From: Pseudonocardia sp. | Lineage (GTDB): Bacteria; Actinomycetota; Actinomycetes; Mycobacteriales; Pseudonocardiaceae | NCBI GenBank assembly: GCA_030453005.1 | Contig: JAKDLE010000144.1 | Location: 1 to 7,119 of the forward strand | Length of the DNA stretch: 7,119 bases | Direction of reading: 5' to 3' | Shown here: piece by piece, positions 1-5,886 of the stretch | How positions within the stretch are numbered: position 1 is the first letter of the stretch | How the letters are laid out: every line of letters starts with the position of its first letter | The notes under the pieces: model-generated | What the model saw: only the letters and a program-made list of their open reading frames with translations | What the model was told of the DNA's origin: nothing | The model's database searches: none | Made by a program: the position numbers and the translations under genes

Positions 1-586
1 GGCGTGGCCCGCCGACGGGCGCTACGACCCCGAGCTGCTCGAACACGGCGACGCGCGCAACGTGGTGGACGCCTACCGCTACTGGCGGCGCGACGCGGTG
101 GCCGCCGACCTCGCCGCGCGGGCCCACCCGTTCCACGTGGCCATCGAGAACTTCGGGCACGACCACAACATCGGCACCGTGGTGCGCACCGCGAACGCGT
201 TCGCCGCGGCCGGGGTGCACATCGTGGGCCGCAGACGCTGGAACCGGCGCGGCGCGATGGTGACCGACCGCTACCTCGACGTGCAGCACCACGACGACGT
301 GGCCGGGCTCGTGGCGTTCGCCCGGGAGCGGAAGCTGGTGGTCGTGGCCGTGGACAACACCCCCGACGCCCAGCGGCTGGAGACCGCGCAGCTCCCGCGC
401 GACTGCATGCTGCTGTTCGGGCAGGAGGGCCCCGGCGTGACCGGGGAGGCGCGGGAGGCGGCGGCGATGACGGTCTCGATCGCGCAGTTCGGCTCCACGC
501 GCTCGGTGAACGCGGGGGTGGCCGCGGGCATCGCCATGCACGCGTGGATCCGCCGGCACGCCGACCTGTCGACCGCGTGGCGCTGA
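1..586 (+). CDS. TrmH/SpoU-family RNA methyltransferase (5' end outside window)
   Basis: Probable S-adenosylmethionine-dependent 2'-O-ribose methyltransferase of the SPOUT (TrmH/SpoU) superfamily, acting on tRNA or rRNA in the cytoplasm; the target nucleotide cannot be told from sequence. The reading frame is open from base 2, so the start lies upstream; 194 residues are visible. All three SpoU motifs are present: motif 1 around 'NFGHDHNIGTVVRTANAF' (bases ~149-205) with the conserved Asn and Arg, motif 2 'LLFGQEGPGV' (~412-441), and motif 3 'STRSVNAGVAAGIAMHAW' (~493-546), which form the trefoil-knot cofactor site. A GTG at 62 could be called as a start, but the codons before it ('RYDPELLEHGDARN') read as real protein, so it is internal. 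M. tuberculosis Rv0380c is the likely counterpart (from memory), suggesting only a short N-terminal part is missing. The TGA stop touches the stop of the convergent neighbour. Confidence 0.9.
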   Translation, partial: AWPADGRYDPELLEHGDARNVVDAYRYWRRDAVAADLAARAHPFHVAIENFGHDHNIGTVVRTANAFAAAGVHIVGRRRWNRRGAMVTDRYLDVQHHDDVAGLVAFARERKLVVVAVDNTPDAQRLETAQLPRDCMLLFGQEGPGVTGEAREAAAMTVSIAQFGSTRSVNAGVAAGIAMHAWIRRHADLSTAWR

Positions 587-1030
587 TCAGCCGCAGAACG
601 CGCACGGGAGGTCCTCACCCGGGGTGGGGGTGAGCTCGTCGGCAGGCACCACGAGGAGTGCGGGCACGGGATCCGCGTCACGCGCCCGGTACAGGTCGTT
701 GGCCGCGTACAACCAGTCCTCCGACTCCGGGAACGCCAGCAGGTGCACCTCGCCGCTGCGCAGCGCCACCCGTTCGCCGACGCCGAGGACGCGACCGGCA
801 CGTACCAGCTCGCCCAGGTCGTTCAACACCGTGGCCGCGGTGGCCTGCGAGGTGGCGAACAGGATGAGCTCAGGGTGGCCGAACCCGGAGAGGCCGACCG
901 TGTAGACGAACGGCGGCGACTCGTCGTCGCCGCTGACGGCCTGCAGCGCCCATCCGCAGCGGCGGATGGTCTCGCGCTGCCAGGCCTCGTACTGGTCGAC
1001 CTGGTGGGTGAAACGCTCGGGGCTCTCCAT
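587..1030 (-). CDS. DUF4262 domain protein
   Basis: A 147-aa protein with the features of DUF4262, a family of unknown function common in actinobacteria. The family core is visible: 'WALQAV' (residues 27-32), then 'PPFVYTVGLSGFGHPEL' (39-55) and 'AATVLNDLGELVRAG' (65-79), with a W-L-Y-A-A-N-D-L-Y stretch near 106-114. The protein ends in a short Cys-x-x-Cys tail (C143, C146), which could bind metal, though this is speculative. The frame stays open upstream to 1276, but the extension is low-complexity and lies over the HNH relic on the same strand. The ATG at 1030 is therefore preferred. No good Shine-Dalgarno precedes it; instead a TAnnnT -10-like hexamer lies 7 nt upstream, which suggests a leaderless transcript. 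Cytoplasmic, with no signal peptide or membrane segment. No function is assigned. Confidence 0.8.
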   Translation of the reverse strand: MESPERFTHQVDQYEAWQRETIRRCGWALQAVSGDDESPPFVYTVGLSGFGHPELILFATSQATAATVLNDLGELVRAGRVLGVGERVALRSGEVHLLAFPESEDWLYAANDLYRARDADPVPALLVVPADELTPTPGEDLPCAFCG

Positions 1031-1037
1031 GCCGGTG

Positions 1038-1043
1038 ACGGTA
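1038..1043 (-). promoter_or_regulatory. candidate -10 box for a leaderless DUF4262 transcript
   Basis: On the minus strand the hexamer TACCGT fits the actinobacterial TAnnnT -10 pattern. It ends 7 nt before the ATG at 1030, so transcription would begin at or next to the start codon. The lack of a Shine-Dalgarno fits this. No convincing -35 hexamer is seen at 16-19 bp spacing, and TAnnnT occurs often by chance. Confidence 0.3.
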
Positions 1044-1091
1044 GGCCCGAGCACCGACAGTCCGGTGGCGGGCAGCGCCGGTCCGCCCGGG

Positions 1092-1259
1092 CTACGTGCC
1101 GGCGATGAGGTGGGGTAGGGGCCGTCGCCGCGGTATCTGCTCCGGGCAGATCCATGCGGGCGGAACGAGCTCGGGAAGTCCGCCGACGATTCGGATGATC
1201 CACCCGGAGTCGTCGTGGAACTGTCGATGATGCGCCCGGCACAACGCGACGCAAGCCCA
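1092..1259 (-). pseudogene. C-terminal relic of a DUF222/HNH endonuclease gene (13E12-like)
   Basis: In the minus frame, bases 1250 to 1092 read as the extreme C-terminus of an actinobacterial DUF222-HNH protein: 'VALCRAHHRQFH' (end of the HNH metal site, with Cys and the paired His), then 'GWIIRIVGGLPELVPPAWI', then 'PRRRPLPHLIAGT' and a TAG stop at 1092-1094. About 53 residues are recognisable. There is no start codon, no DUF222 domain and no first half of the HNH motif: homology begins roughly 10 bp after the stop of the 2Fe-2S gene. An intact gene would need several hundred more codons, so this is a remnant. DUF222-HNH (REP13E12-type) genes are multicopy in many actinobacteria and associated with mobile elements. 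The 2Fe-2S gene may have arrived by an event that cut the HNH gene. The remaining bases up to the DUF4262 start (1031-1091) show no gene. Confidence 0.75.
1135..1151. repeat. small perfect hairpin inside the HNH relic
   Basis: ATCTGC (1135-1140), a TCCGG loop, then GCAGAT (1146-1151) form a perfect 6-bp stem. Two more GC pairs are possible across a bulged T at 1134. It lies ~110 bp beyond the stop of the minus-strand molybdenum hydroxylase operon, but no T-tract follows on either strand, so a role as intrinsic terminator is weakly supported. Confidence 0.3.
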
Positions 1260-1736
1260 CTACATGTTCTCGGCACCCTGCTTGATCGCCTCCCGGATGC
1301 GGTAGTAGGTGCCGCAGGCGCACATGTTGCGGATCCCGCTGATGTCGTCGTCGGTGATCGTGCGACCTTCGGCCTTGACCTTGTTCACGAGGTCGACCGC
1401 GGCCATGATCTGGCCCGGCTGGCAGTAGCCGCACTGCGGCACGTCGCGGTCGATCCAGGCCTCCTGCATCGGATGCAGATCCCGACCGACCGTGTCGGGC
1501 AGCCCCTCGATCGTGGTGATCTCGTCGTCCGGACCGATCTGGGAGACCGGAACCGAGCAGGGGTTGAACGCCTTGCCGTTGATGAAGCTGGTGCAGGCCT
1601 TGCAGACGTTGATCCCGCATCCGTACTTCGGCCCGCGGATGTCGAGCACGTCGCGCAGCACCCACAGCAGCCGCACGTCGTCCTCGATGTCAACCGTCAC
1701 CTGACGGCCGTTGACCTTGAAGGTGTGCTCAGGCAC
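1260..1736 (-). CDS. 2Fe-2S subunit of a molybdenum hydroxylase (IorA-like)
   Basis: Small electron-transfer subunit (158 aa) of a xanthine-dehydrogenase-family enzyme, passing electrons from the molybdenum centre of the partner encoded just upstream. The N-terminal ferredoxin-like domain (residues ~3-75) carries one cluster on C40, C45, C48 and C60. The C-terminal four-helix domain (~85-155) carries the second on C102 and C105 ('QCGYCQPGQ') and C139 and C141 ('CACGTYYRI'). Length is normal for the family. The usual C-G-x-C of the first cluster reads C-K-A-C. The GTG start at 1736 is preferred because an AGGAG sequence, formed partly from the TAA stop of the preceding gene, lies 7 nt before it. 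The gap to that stop is only 11 nt, implying one transcript and coupled translation. It has no signal peptide, so export would depend on the Tat signal of the large subunit. Confidence 0.92.
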   Translation of the reverse strand: MPEHTFKVNGRQVTVDIEDDVRLLWVLRDVLDIRGPKYGCGINVCKACTSFINGKAFNPCSVPVSQIGPDDEITTIEGLPDTVGRDLHPMQEAWIDRDVPQCGYCQPGQIMAAVDLVNKVKAEGRTITDDDISGIRNMCACGTYYRIREAIKQGAENM

Positions 1737-1747
1737 GGGTCGGCTCC

Positions 1748-4231
1748 TTACTGGGCGGGGTTGAACGTGCCTGTGGCGGCTTTCGGCGCGGGGTAGAACT
1801 CGAGGCCGTTCGTGGGCGATGCGGGGATGGGCGGCTGGAACGTCTTCACATCGAACGGGATGCCCTCGTTGTGACCGATCGGGAAGCTGGTCGGCATCGT
1901 CCCGCTGGCCGCCGCGTAGGCGCAGGCCACCGCGGCCGTCGACGCGGCCACGGGGAACTCCCCGGCACCACCGATGCGCTCCCCGTTCGGCGGCAGCACG
2001 ATGACGTTGATCTCCGGGGGCGCGTTCCAGTGCCGGGTGTAGCGGTAGTCGTCCCAGCTGCCCTCCAGGAAGTTCCCGTCCCGCAGGTGCAGGCTCGCGG
2101 TGAACACGTGCGCGATGCCGGTCATGATCCCGCCCTGCATCTGGGCCCGCAGGCCGAGCGGGTTGATCGGCAGACCCACGTCGACCGCCAGCGTGACCTT
2201 GGTGACGCGCGGGCCGGTGGTCGCGCCGGGGATCTGGCGGTTCACCGTCGCCGGCCTCGTGTCGACCTCGGCGATCACGGCCATCGCACCCTTGTACTCC
2301 TCGTGCACGGCCACGCCCTGCGCGACGCCGTCCGGCAGGCTCCGGCCCCACCCGCCTTGGTCGCGGACCGTCTCCAGCACCTTCCGGGCGCGACCGCTCT
2401 CGAGGGTCTCCAGGCGGAAGTCCAGCCGGTCCTTGCCCAGCTTCGCGGCGAGGCGATCGACCATCAGCTCCTGCGCAGGCCGCACGTCCATGTTGTACAG
2501 GTTGCGCACGCTGCCGGTGTTGAACGTGTCGAAGGCGCCGATCTCGTTCAGCCCCAGTACGACAGCGCCGAAGTCGTAGGGCACGGCCGCGGTGAGGAGG
2601 AAGACGCTCTGCGCCACCGCCAGCTCGTTCGTGAACGGGAGCCTCGCCACATTCGCGAGCAGCATCTCGCCGAACACCTCGGTGTAGTCGGTGGCCACGC
2701 TGGTGTGCCGCTGCTCGAAGCTGACCACCTGGCCCGCGCTCTTGCTGTAGGTGGCGCGGATCCTCGACGTGCACATCGGGTGCACCCGGCCTGCTCGGCA
2801 CTCGTCGGTGCGGTGCCACATCAGCCGCACCGGCTTGCCGGTCTGCTTCGAGATCCGCACCGCCTCCAGCGGGGCGTCGTTGAACAGCCGCCGTCCGAAG
2901 GCGCCACCGCCGCGCATGACGTGCACGGTGACCTGGCTCAGCGGCAGCCCCAGCTCCTCCGCGACCTGCTGCTGGGTCCAGATCGGGACCTGGGTCGGGG
3001 TCCAGACCTCCGCGCTGTCGTCCCGGACGTCGGCGACCGCGACGTTCGGCTCCATCGCGGAGTTGCTGCGCCAGTAGAAGACGAACTCCTCCTCGATGGC
3101 CTCGATCAGGCCGAGTTCACCCAGGCCCTCCGTCACGAGCGGGATCTGGCCCGCCGCCTCGTCCAGCGGAGACGGCGAGGGCACGCTGAACGGGGCCTGC
3201 GCGGCCCGGAGCTGCTGCAGGACCGACTCGTCCGACGCGCCGTCGACCGTGCCGCCGCTCCAGGTGATGTCCAGCGCCCGGACGGCGGCGATGCACTGGC
3301 CGAACGTGCGCCCGCGCACCGCCACGCCGGACTGGCCGCTGTGGCTGAAGTCGGGTGCGGCGTCGGTCGAGATCGTGACCACGTCGGTGATGCCCGGCAT
3401 GTTCCGGACCTCGTCGAGGTTGTTGACCGACTCCACTGTGCCCTGGATCATCGGCGGGCGGGCGACCATCGTGGGCAGCGCTTCCGGGAAGTCGATGTCG
3501 GTGGTGTAGGTCTTCCGTCCGGTCACGGCCGCGACGACGTCGTCGCGGCGCACCTCGGTACCGATGATCTTGAACTGGTCCTGCGGCCGCAGCTCCGCCA
3601 GCACCTGTCGGGTCGCCACGTTGGCCGCATCGACCGCCAGGTCGGCGAACGGGATGTTCGACCCGCTCTTGGTGATCACCTTCCCGGCATCGGTCCGCAG
3701 GTTGCGGACCTCTTCTCCCAGCTTGATCGCCGCCGCCTCGAGCAGCCGTCCCCGGGCCAGCGCCGCCGCCACCCGGATCGGCTCGTACATCGTGATGGCG
3801 GTGCTCGACGCCTGGGTCTGCTGGTTGAAGATCAGCTCCGGACGCGCGTCGGCGAGTGTGACCGTGACGTCCTCGACGCGTACGTCCATCTCCTCGGCGA
3901 TCAGCATCGCCGCCATCGTCGTGATTCCCTGCCCGCTCTCGGCCCGCGGCATGCTGAACGACACGGTGCCGTCCTCGTTGACCACCACAGTGATCAGGTT
4001 CGCCGTCGGCTGGGTCGAGGTCAGAATCAGGTCGCTGAGGTCGAAGATCTCCGCAGGCTCCGGCACCGGCGTGGGCAGCGCCCGGGCCGCGGCCGGGCCC
4101 AGGACCGACGCGCCGATCGGCACCGCCACCGCCAGGGTCGGTGCCGCGATCAGGTAGCCGAGGAAGCGGCGGCGCCCTATTCCCCCCGGCGTCGTCGTCC
4201 CCTGCTCCACGGAGCTGTGTCTGGCGGCCAT
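1748..4231 (-). CDS. Tat-exported molybdopterin-binding subunit of a molybdenum hydroxylase (IorB-like)
   Basis: Catalytic subunit (827 aa) of a xanthine-dehydrogenase-family oxidoreductase of the isoquinoline 1-oxidoreductase/aldehyde dehydrogenase type. Such enzymes hydroxylate N-heterocycles or oxidise aldehydes using water and a molybdopterin cofactor; the substrate here is unknown. The N-terminus has a twin-arginine signal: 'RRRFLG' at 20-25, a hydrophobic stretch to about 47, and a likely cleavage after A-R-A at 51. Residues ~75-170 ('ESGQGI', 98-103) match the IorB N-terminal part, ~235-325 the a/b hammerhead domain ('GRKTYTTDIDFPEALPTMVARPP' region), and ~380-800 the cofactor-binding domains, with 'MEPNVAVAD' (393-401), 'GGGAFGRR' (441-448) and the active-site Glu E758 in 'GGAGEFPVA'. 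A GAAGGA Shine-Dalgarno supports the ATG at 4231. No FAD subunit is adjacent, typical of IorAB enzymes that pass electrons to a cytochrome or membrane carrier. Confidence 0.92.
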   Translation of the reverse strand: MAARHSSVEQGTTTPGGIGRRRFLGYLIAAPTLAVAVPIGASVLGPAAARALPTPVPEPAEIFDLSDLILTSTQPTANLITVVVNEDGTVSFSMPRAESGQGITTMAAMLIAEEMDVRVEDVTVTLADARPELIFNQQTQASSTAITMYEPIRVAAALARGRLLEAAAIKLGEEVRNLRTDAGKVITKSGSNIPFADLAVDAANVATRQVLAELRPQDQFKIIGTEVRRDDVVAAVTGRKTYTTDIDFPEALPTMVARPPMIQGTVESVNNLDEVRNMPGITDVVTISTDAAPDFSHSGQSGVAVRGRTFGQCIAAVRALDITWSGGTVDGASDESVLQQLRAAQAPFSVPSPSPLDEAAGQIPLVTEGLGELGLIEAIEEEFVFYWRSNSAMEPNVAVADVRDDSAEVWTPTQVPIWTQQQVAEELGLPLSQVTVHVMRGGGAFGRRLFNDAPLEAVRISKQTGKPVRLMWHRTDECRAGRVHPMCTSRIRATYSKSAGQVVSFEQRHTSVATDYTEVFGEMLLANVARLPFTNELAVAQSVFLLTAAVPYDFGAVVLGLNEIGAFDTFNTGSVRNLYNMDVRPAQELMVDRLAAKLGKDRLDFRLETLESGRARKVLETVRDQGGWGRSLPDGVAQGVAVHEEYKGAMAVIAEVDTRPATVNRQIPGATTGPRVTKVTLAVDVGLPINPLGLRAQMQGGIMTGIAHVFTASLHLRDGNFLEGSWDDYRYTRHWNAPPEINVIVLPPNGERIGGAGEFPVAASTAAVACAYAAASGTMPTSFPIGHNEGIPFDVKTFQPPIPASPTNGLEFYPAPKAATGTFNPAQ

Positions 4232-4353
4232 CGAACATCCTTCCGGAGTCCTCGAGAGCGATCATCAGCGACAACTGTTCAACGAGTGAGTCCGAATGGC
4301 GTAACGGGACAGATCAAGATCAGCCAAGTGGTGCAGCGCGAATCCGGCCGAGC
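4232..4353 (-). promoter_or_regulatory. leader region upstream of the molybdenum hydroxylase operon
   Basis: This 122-bp gap between the DedA stop and the large-subunit ATG is the only place in the window for a promoter dedicated to the operon. It is less GC-rich than the flanking genes and contains the Shine-Dalgarno GAAGGA near 4240 (minus strand) and a tandem AGATCA repeat at 4311-4322 (plus strand). No confident -35/-10 pair was found; TTGATC and TTGAAC hexamers occur, without a good -10 at the right distance. Read-through from the upstream sigma-DedA operon remains possible. Confidence 0.35.
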
Positions 4354-5007
4354 TCAGGTGGCGGCGTGCGCCCCGCCGCTGCGCCGGGCGCGGACGACCT
4401 CCACAACGATGGGCAGCACCGAGAGCAGCACGATCAGGATGAGCATGAACTCGATGTTGTCGCGCACGAACGCGAGCTGGCCGAGCCAGAAGCCCAACGC
4501 CGTGACGCCCGCGGCCCACAACACCCCGCCGACCAACGAGTAGGTGAGGTAGCGCCGGGCGTCCATCCGGCCGACGCCCGCCATGACGGTGATGAACGTG
4601 CGCACGATCGGGACGAACCGGCCCAGCACGACCGCCCGGTTGCCGTAGGAGTCGAAGAACTCCTGCGTGCGGGCCACGTGCTTGGGTTTGAACAGCCGCG
4701 ACTCCGGCTTGTCGAACACGGCGGGACCGGCGGCCCGCCCGATGTAGTAGCCCACGACATTGCCTGCAAACGCGGCCACGACGAGCAGCAGGCACACCGC
4801 CCAGAGCGGGGCCCCGATCGCGCCCTGGGCGACGAAGAGACCCGCGGTGAACAGCAGGGAGTCGCCCGGCAGGAAGAAGCCGAGCAGCAGCCCGCACTCG
4901 GCGAACACGATGACCGCGAGGCCGATCAGCGCCCACGGCCCCAACCACGAGATGATCACATCGGGCTGCAGCCACTCCGGGCCGAGGGCGAGCGTGCTCG
5001 TCGTCAT
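4354..5007 (-). CDS. DedA-family (VTT domain) integral membrane protein
   Basis: A 217-aa inner-membrane protein of the DedA/VTT superfamily, whose members include transporters or flippases of undecaprenyl phosphate and phospholipids and support envelope and proton-motive-force homeostasis. Several hydrophobic segments are seen (about 18-36, 40-61, 66-90, 130-147, 155-180, 187-205). Family signatures are present: E37 in 'FAECGLLLGFF', the F-x-PGD motif (F45-D49), 'GNVVGYYIGR' (82-91), 'FFDSYGNRAVVLGRFVPIVR' (117-136) and 'AGVGRM' (143-148). E37, D49, R130 and R136 correspond to the residues I recall as essential in E. coli YqjA. The ATG at 5007 overlaps the stop of the preceding gene by one base (TGATG); a GTG one codon earlier would overlap by four. 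No Shine-Dalgarno is visible, so translation is probably coupled. It is the last gene of the sigma-factor operon. M. tuberculosis Rv0364, beside fba, is the likely counterpart. Confidence 0.93.
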   Translation of the reverse strand: MTTSTLALGPEWLQPDVIISWLGPWALIGLAVIVFAECGLLLGFFLPGDSLLFTAGLFVAQGAIGAPLWAVCLLLVVAAFAGNVVGYYIGRAAGPAVFDKPESRLFKPKHVARTQEFFDSYGNRAVVLGRFVPIVRTFITVMAGVGRMDARRYLTYSLVGGVLWAAGVTALGFWLGQLAFVRDNIEFMLILIVLLSVLPIVVEVVRARRSGGAHAAT

Positions 5008-5249
5008 CACGGGCAGAAGATAGCGGCCACTGCGCCCAGCGCGGGCAGCAGGCCAGGGGCCAGCAGTGACAGCAGCCCGAGCGCCATGCCCAGCACCCCG
5101 CCGCCGAGCAGTGCGAGGAGCAGGGCCGTACGCACCGGCATCCCCGGCGCGGGGTCCGGTTCACGGCGCGGCGGCATCACGGGACGACCACCGCCGCGGG
5201 CCTGAGCCCGCAGCGCCTCCGCCAGGCGGCGTTCGGGGTCGTCGGTCAC
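5007..5249 (-). CDS. 80-aa hydrophobic membrane protein of unknown function
   Basis: I do not recognise a named family. The N-terminal ~36 residues are hydrophilic, with an acidic start ('MTDDPERRLAEALRAQA') followed by a Gly/Arg/Pro-rich stretch. Residues ~38-79 are strongly hydrophobic and could form one long or two short membrane helices split by a Pro-Gly near 65. The GTG start at 5249 overlaps the sigma-factor stop by four bases (GTGA). A GAGAGGA Shine-Dalgarno lies 8 nt upstream inside the sigma gene, supporting both the start and the gene. Its own stop overlaps the DedA start. Lying directly after an ECF sigma gene, it occupies the usual place of an anti-sigma factor. However, it is short, lacks the His-x3-Cys-x2-Cys zinc motif, and has its cytoplasmic or extracytoplasmic tail only at the N-terminus. 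Accessory or regulatory partner is inference only. Confidence 0.75.
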   Translation of the reverse strand: MTDDPERRLAEALRAQARGGGRPVMPPRREPDPAPGMPVRTALLLALLGGGVLGMALGLLSLLAPGLLPALGAVAAIFCP

Positions 5250-5869
5250 GGTGCTGATCCTCTCCCGGGCGTCCCTCTCCCGGATGCGCCGGGGCGCAGG
5301 ACATGGGACACGGCGTCCAGCGCCCGGCTGGCCGTGGACTTCACGGTGCCCCGGCTGATGCCGGTGGCCTCGGCGATCTCGGCCTCCGACAGGCCGCCGT
5401 AGTAGCGCAGCACCAGCACCTCGCGCTGCCGCGGCGGCAGCGTCGCGAGCGCGTCGACGACGGCCTGGTGCTCGGCCGAGAGCATCGCGAGTGACTCCGC
5501 GGAGCGGGCGTTCACCTGGTGCGGAGGCACGTACTCCCGAGCGGTGCGGCGGCGGCGCAGCACCGACCGCGACCCGTTGACGACGGCCGTGCGCAGGTAG
5601 CCGACCGCCGCGGCCTCGTCACGCAGCCCCGTCCAGTGCCGATGCAACCCGGCGAACGCCTCCTGCACGACGTCCTCGGCGGTGGACGGGTCGTCGACGA
5701 GCAGCACCGCGAGGCGGACGAGACGCATCCGGTGGTCGCGGTAGAGGTCGGCGAGGGTACGGGGCGCGGCAGGATCCGCCGGGGCCGTCGAAGGCGGCGG
5801 TTGCGCGTCGAGGCTCCGCAGCCGTGTGAGCGTCTGCTCGACGGCGCTCTCGATACCATCGGCGACCAC
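5246..5869 (-). CDS. ECF-type RNA polymerase sigma-70 factor
   Basis: A 207-aa alternative sigma factor that directs RNA polymerase to a specific promoter set; its regulon is unknown. After a ~35-residue Pro/Ala-rich N-terminus, region 2 covers ~37-105, with 'LYRDHRMRLVRLAVLL' (core binding) and 'STAEDVVQEAFAGLHRHW' (-10 recognition). A linker rich in Arg and Ala follows, then region 4 (~130-190) with 'LPPRQREVLVLRYYGGLSEAEIAEATGISRG' containing the -35-binding helix-turn-helix; this stretch is interrupted here only by my summary and spans residues ~145-175. Region 3 is absent, as in ECF sigmas. No C-terminal SnoaL-like extension is seen. The start is uncertain: TTG at 5878 opens the frame, but GTG at 5869 is preferred because a TAGCAT -10-like hexamer ends 8 nt before it, suggesting leaderless translation. 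First gene of an operon with the 80-aa membrane protein and DedA, divergent from fba. Confidence 0.9.
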   Translation of the reverse strand: MVADGIESAVEQTLTRLRSLDAQPPPSTAPADPAAPRTLADLYRDHRMRLVRLAVLLVDDPSTAEDVVQEAFAGLHRHWTGLRDEAAAVGYLRTAVVNGSRSVLRRRRTAREYVPPHQVNARSAESLAMLSAEHQAVVDALATLPPRQREVLVLRYYGGLSEAEIAEATGISRGTVKSTASRALDAVSHVLRPGASGRGTPGRGSAP

Positions 5870-5877
5870 GGACGCCA

Positions 5878-5883
5878 ATGCTA
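5878..5883 (-). promoter_or_regulatory. candidate -10 box for a leaderless sigma-factor transcript
   Basis: On the minus strand TAGCAT (5883 to 5878) fits TAnnnT and ends 8 nt before the GTG at 5869. No Shine-Dalgarno precedes either candidate start, which favours leaderless translation. No recognisable -35 is present, and the hexamer overlaps the alternative TTG start. Confidence 0.35.
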
Positions 5884-5886
5884 GTG

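Noticed and set aside
587..1276. Long form of the DUF4262 gene (229 codons)
   Set aside because: The first 82 codons are Ser/Pro/Gly-rich filler overlapping the HNH relic in another frame; family homology starts just after the ATG at 1030.
1260..2819. 2Fe-2S protein as part of a 519-residue open frame
   Set aside because: The part upstream of 1736 is an out-of-frame reading of the large subunit. The GTG at 1736 with its Shine-Dalgarno and a normal 158-aa length gives the real gene.
4311..4322. Tandem AGATCA AGATCA upstream of the molybdenum hydroxylase operon
   Set aside because: Only two 6-bp units with no further symmetry; could be chance. Noted in the leader entry but not claimed as an operator.
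1871..4543. 890-codon open frame on the plus strand
   Set aside because: It is antisense to the molybdopterin subunit and the start of the DedA region, with composition dominated by Arg, His, Gly and Asp. High-GC coding DNA commonly leaves such frames open; no motif is recognisable.
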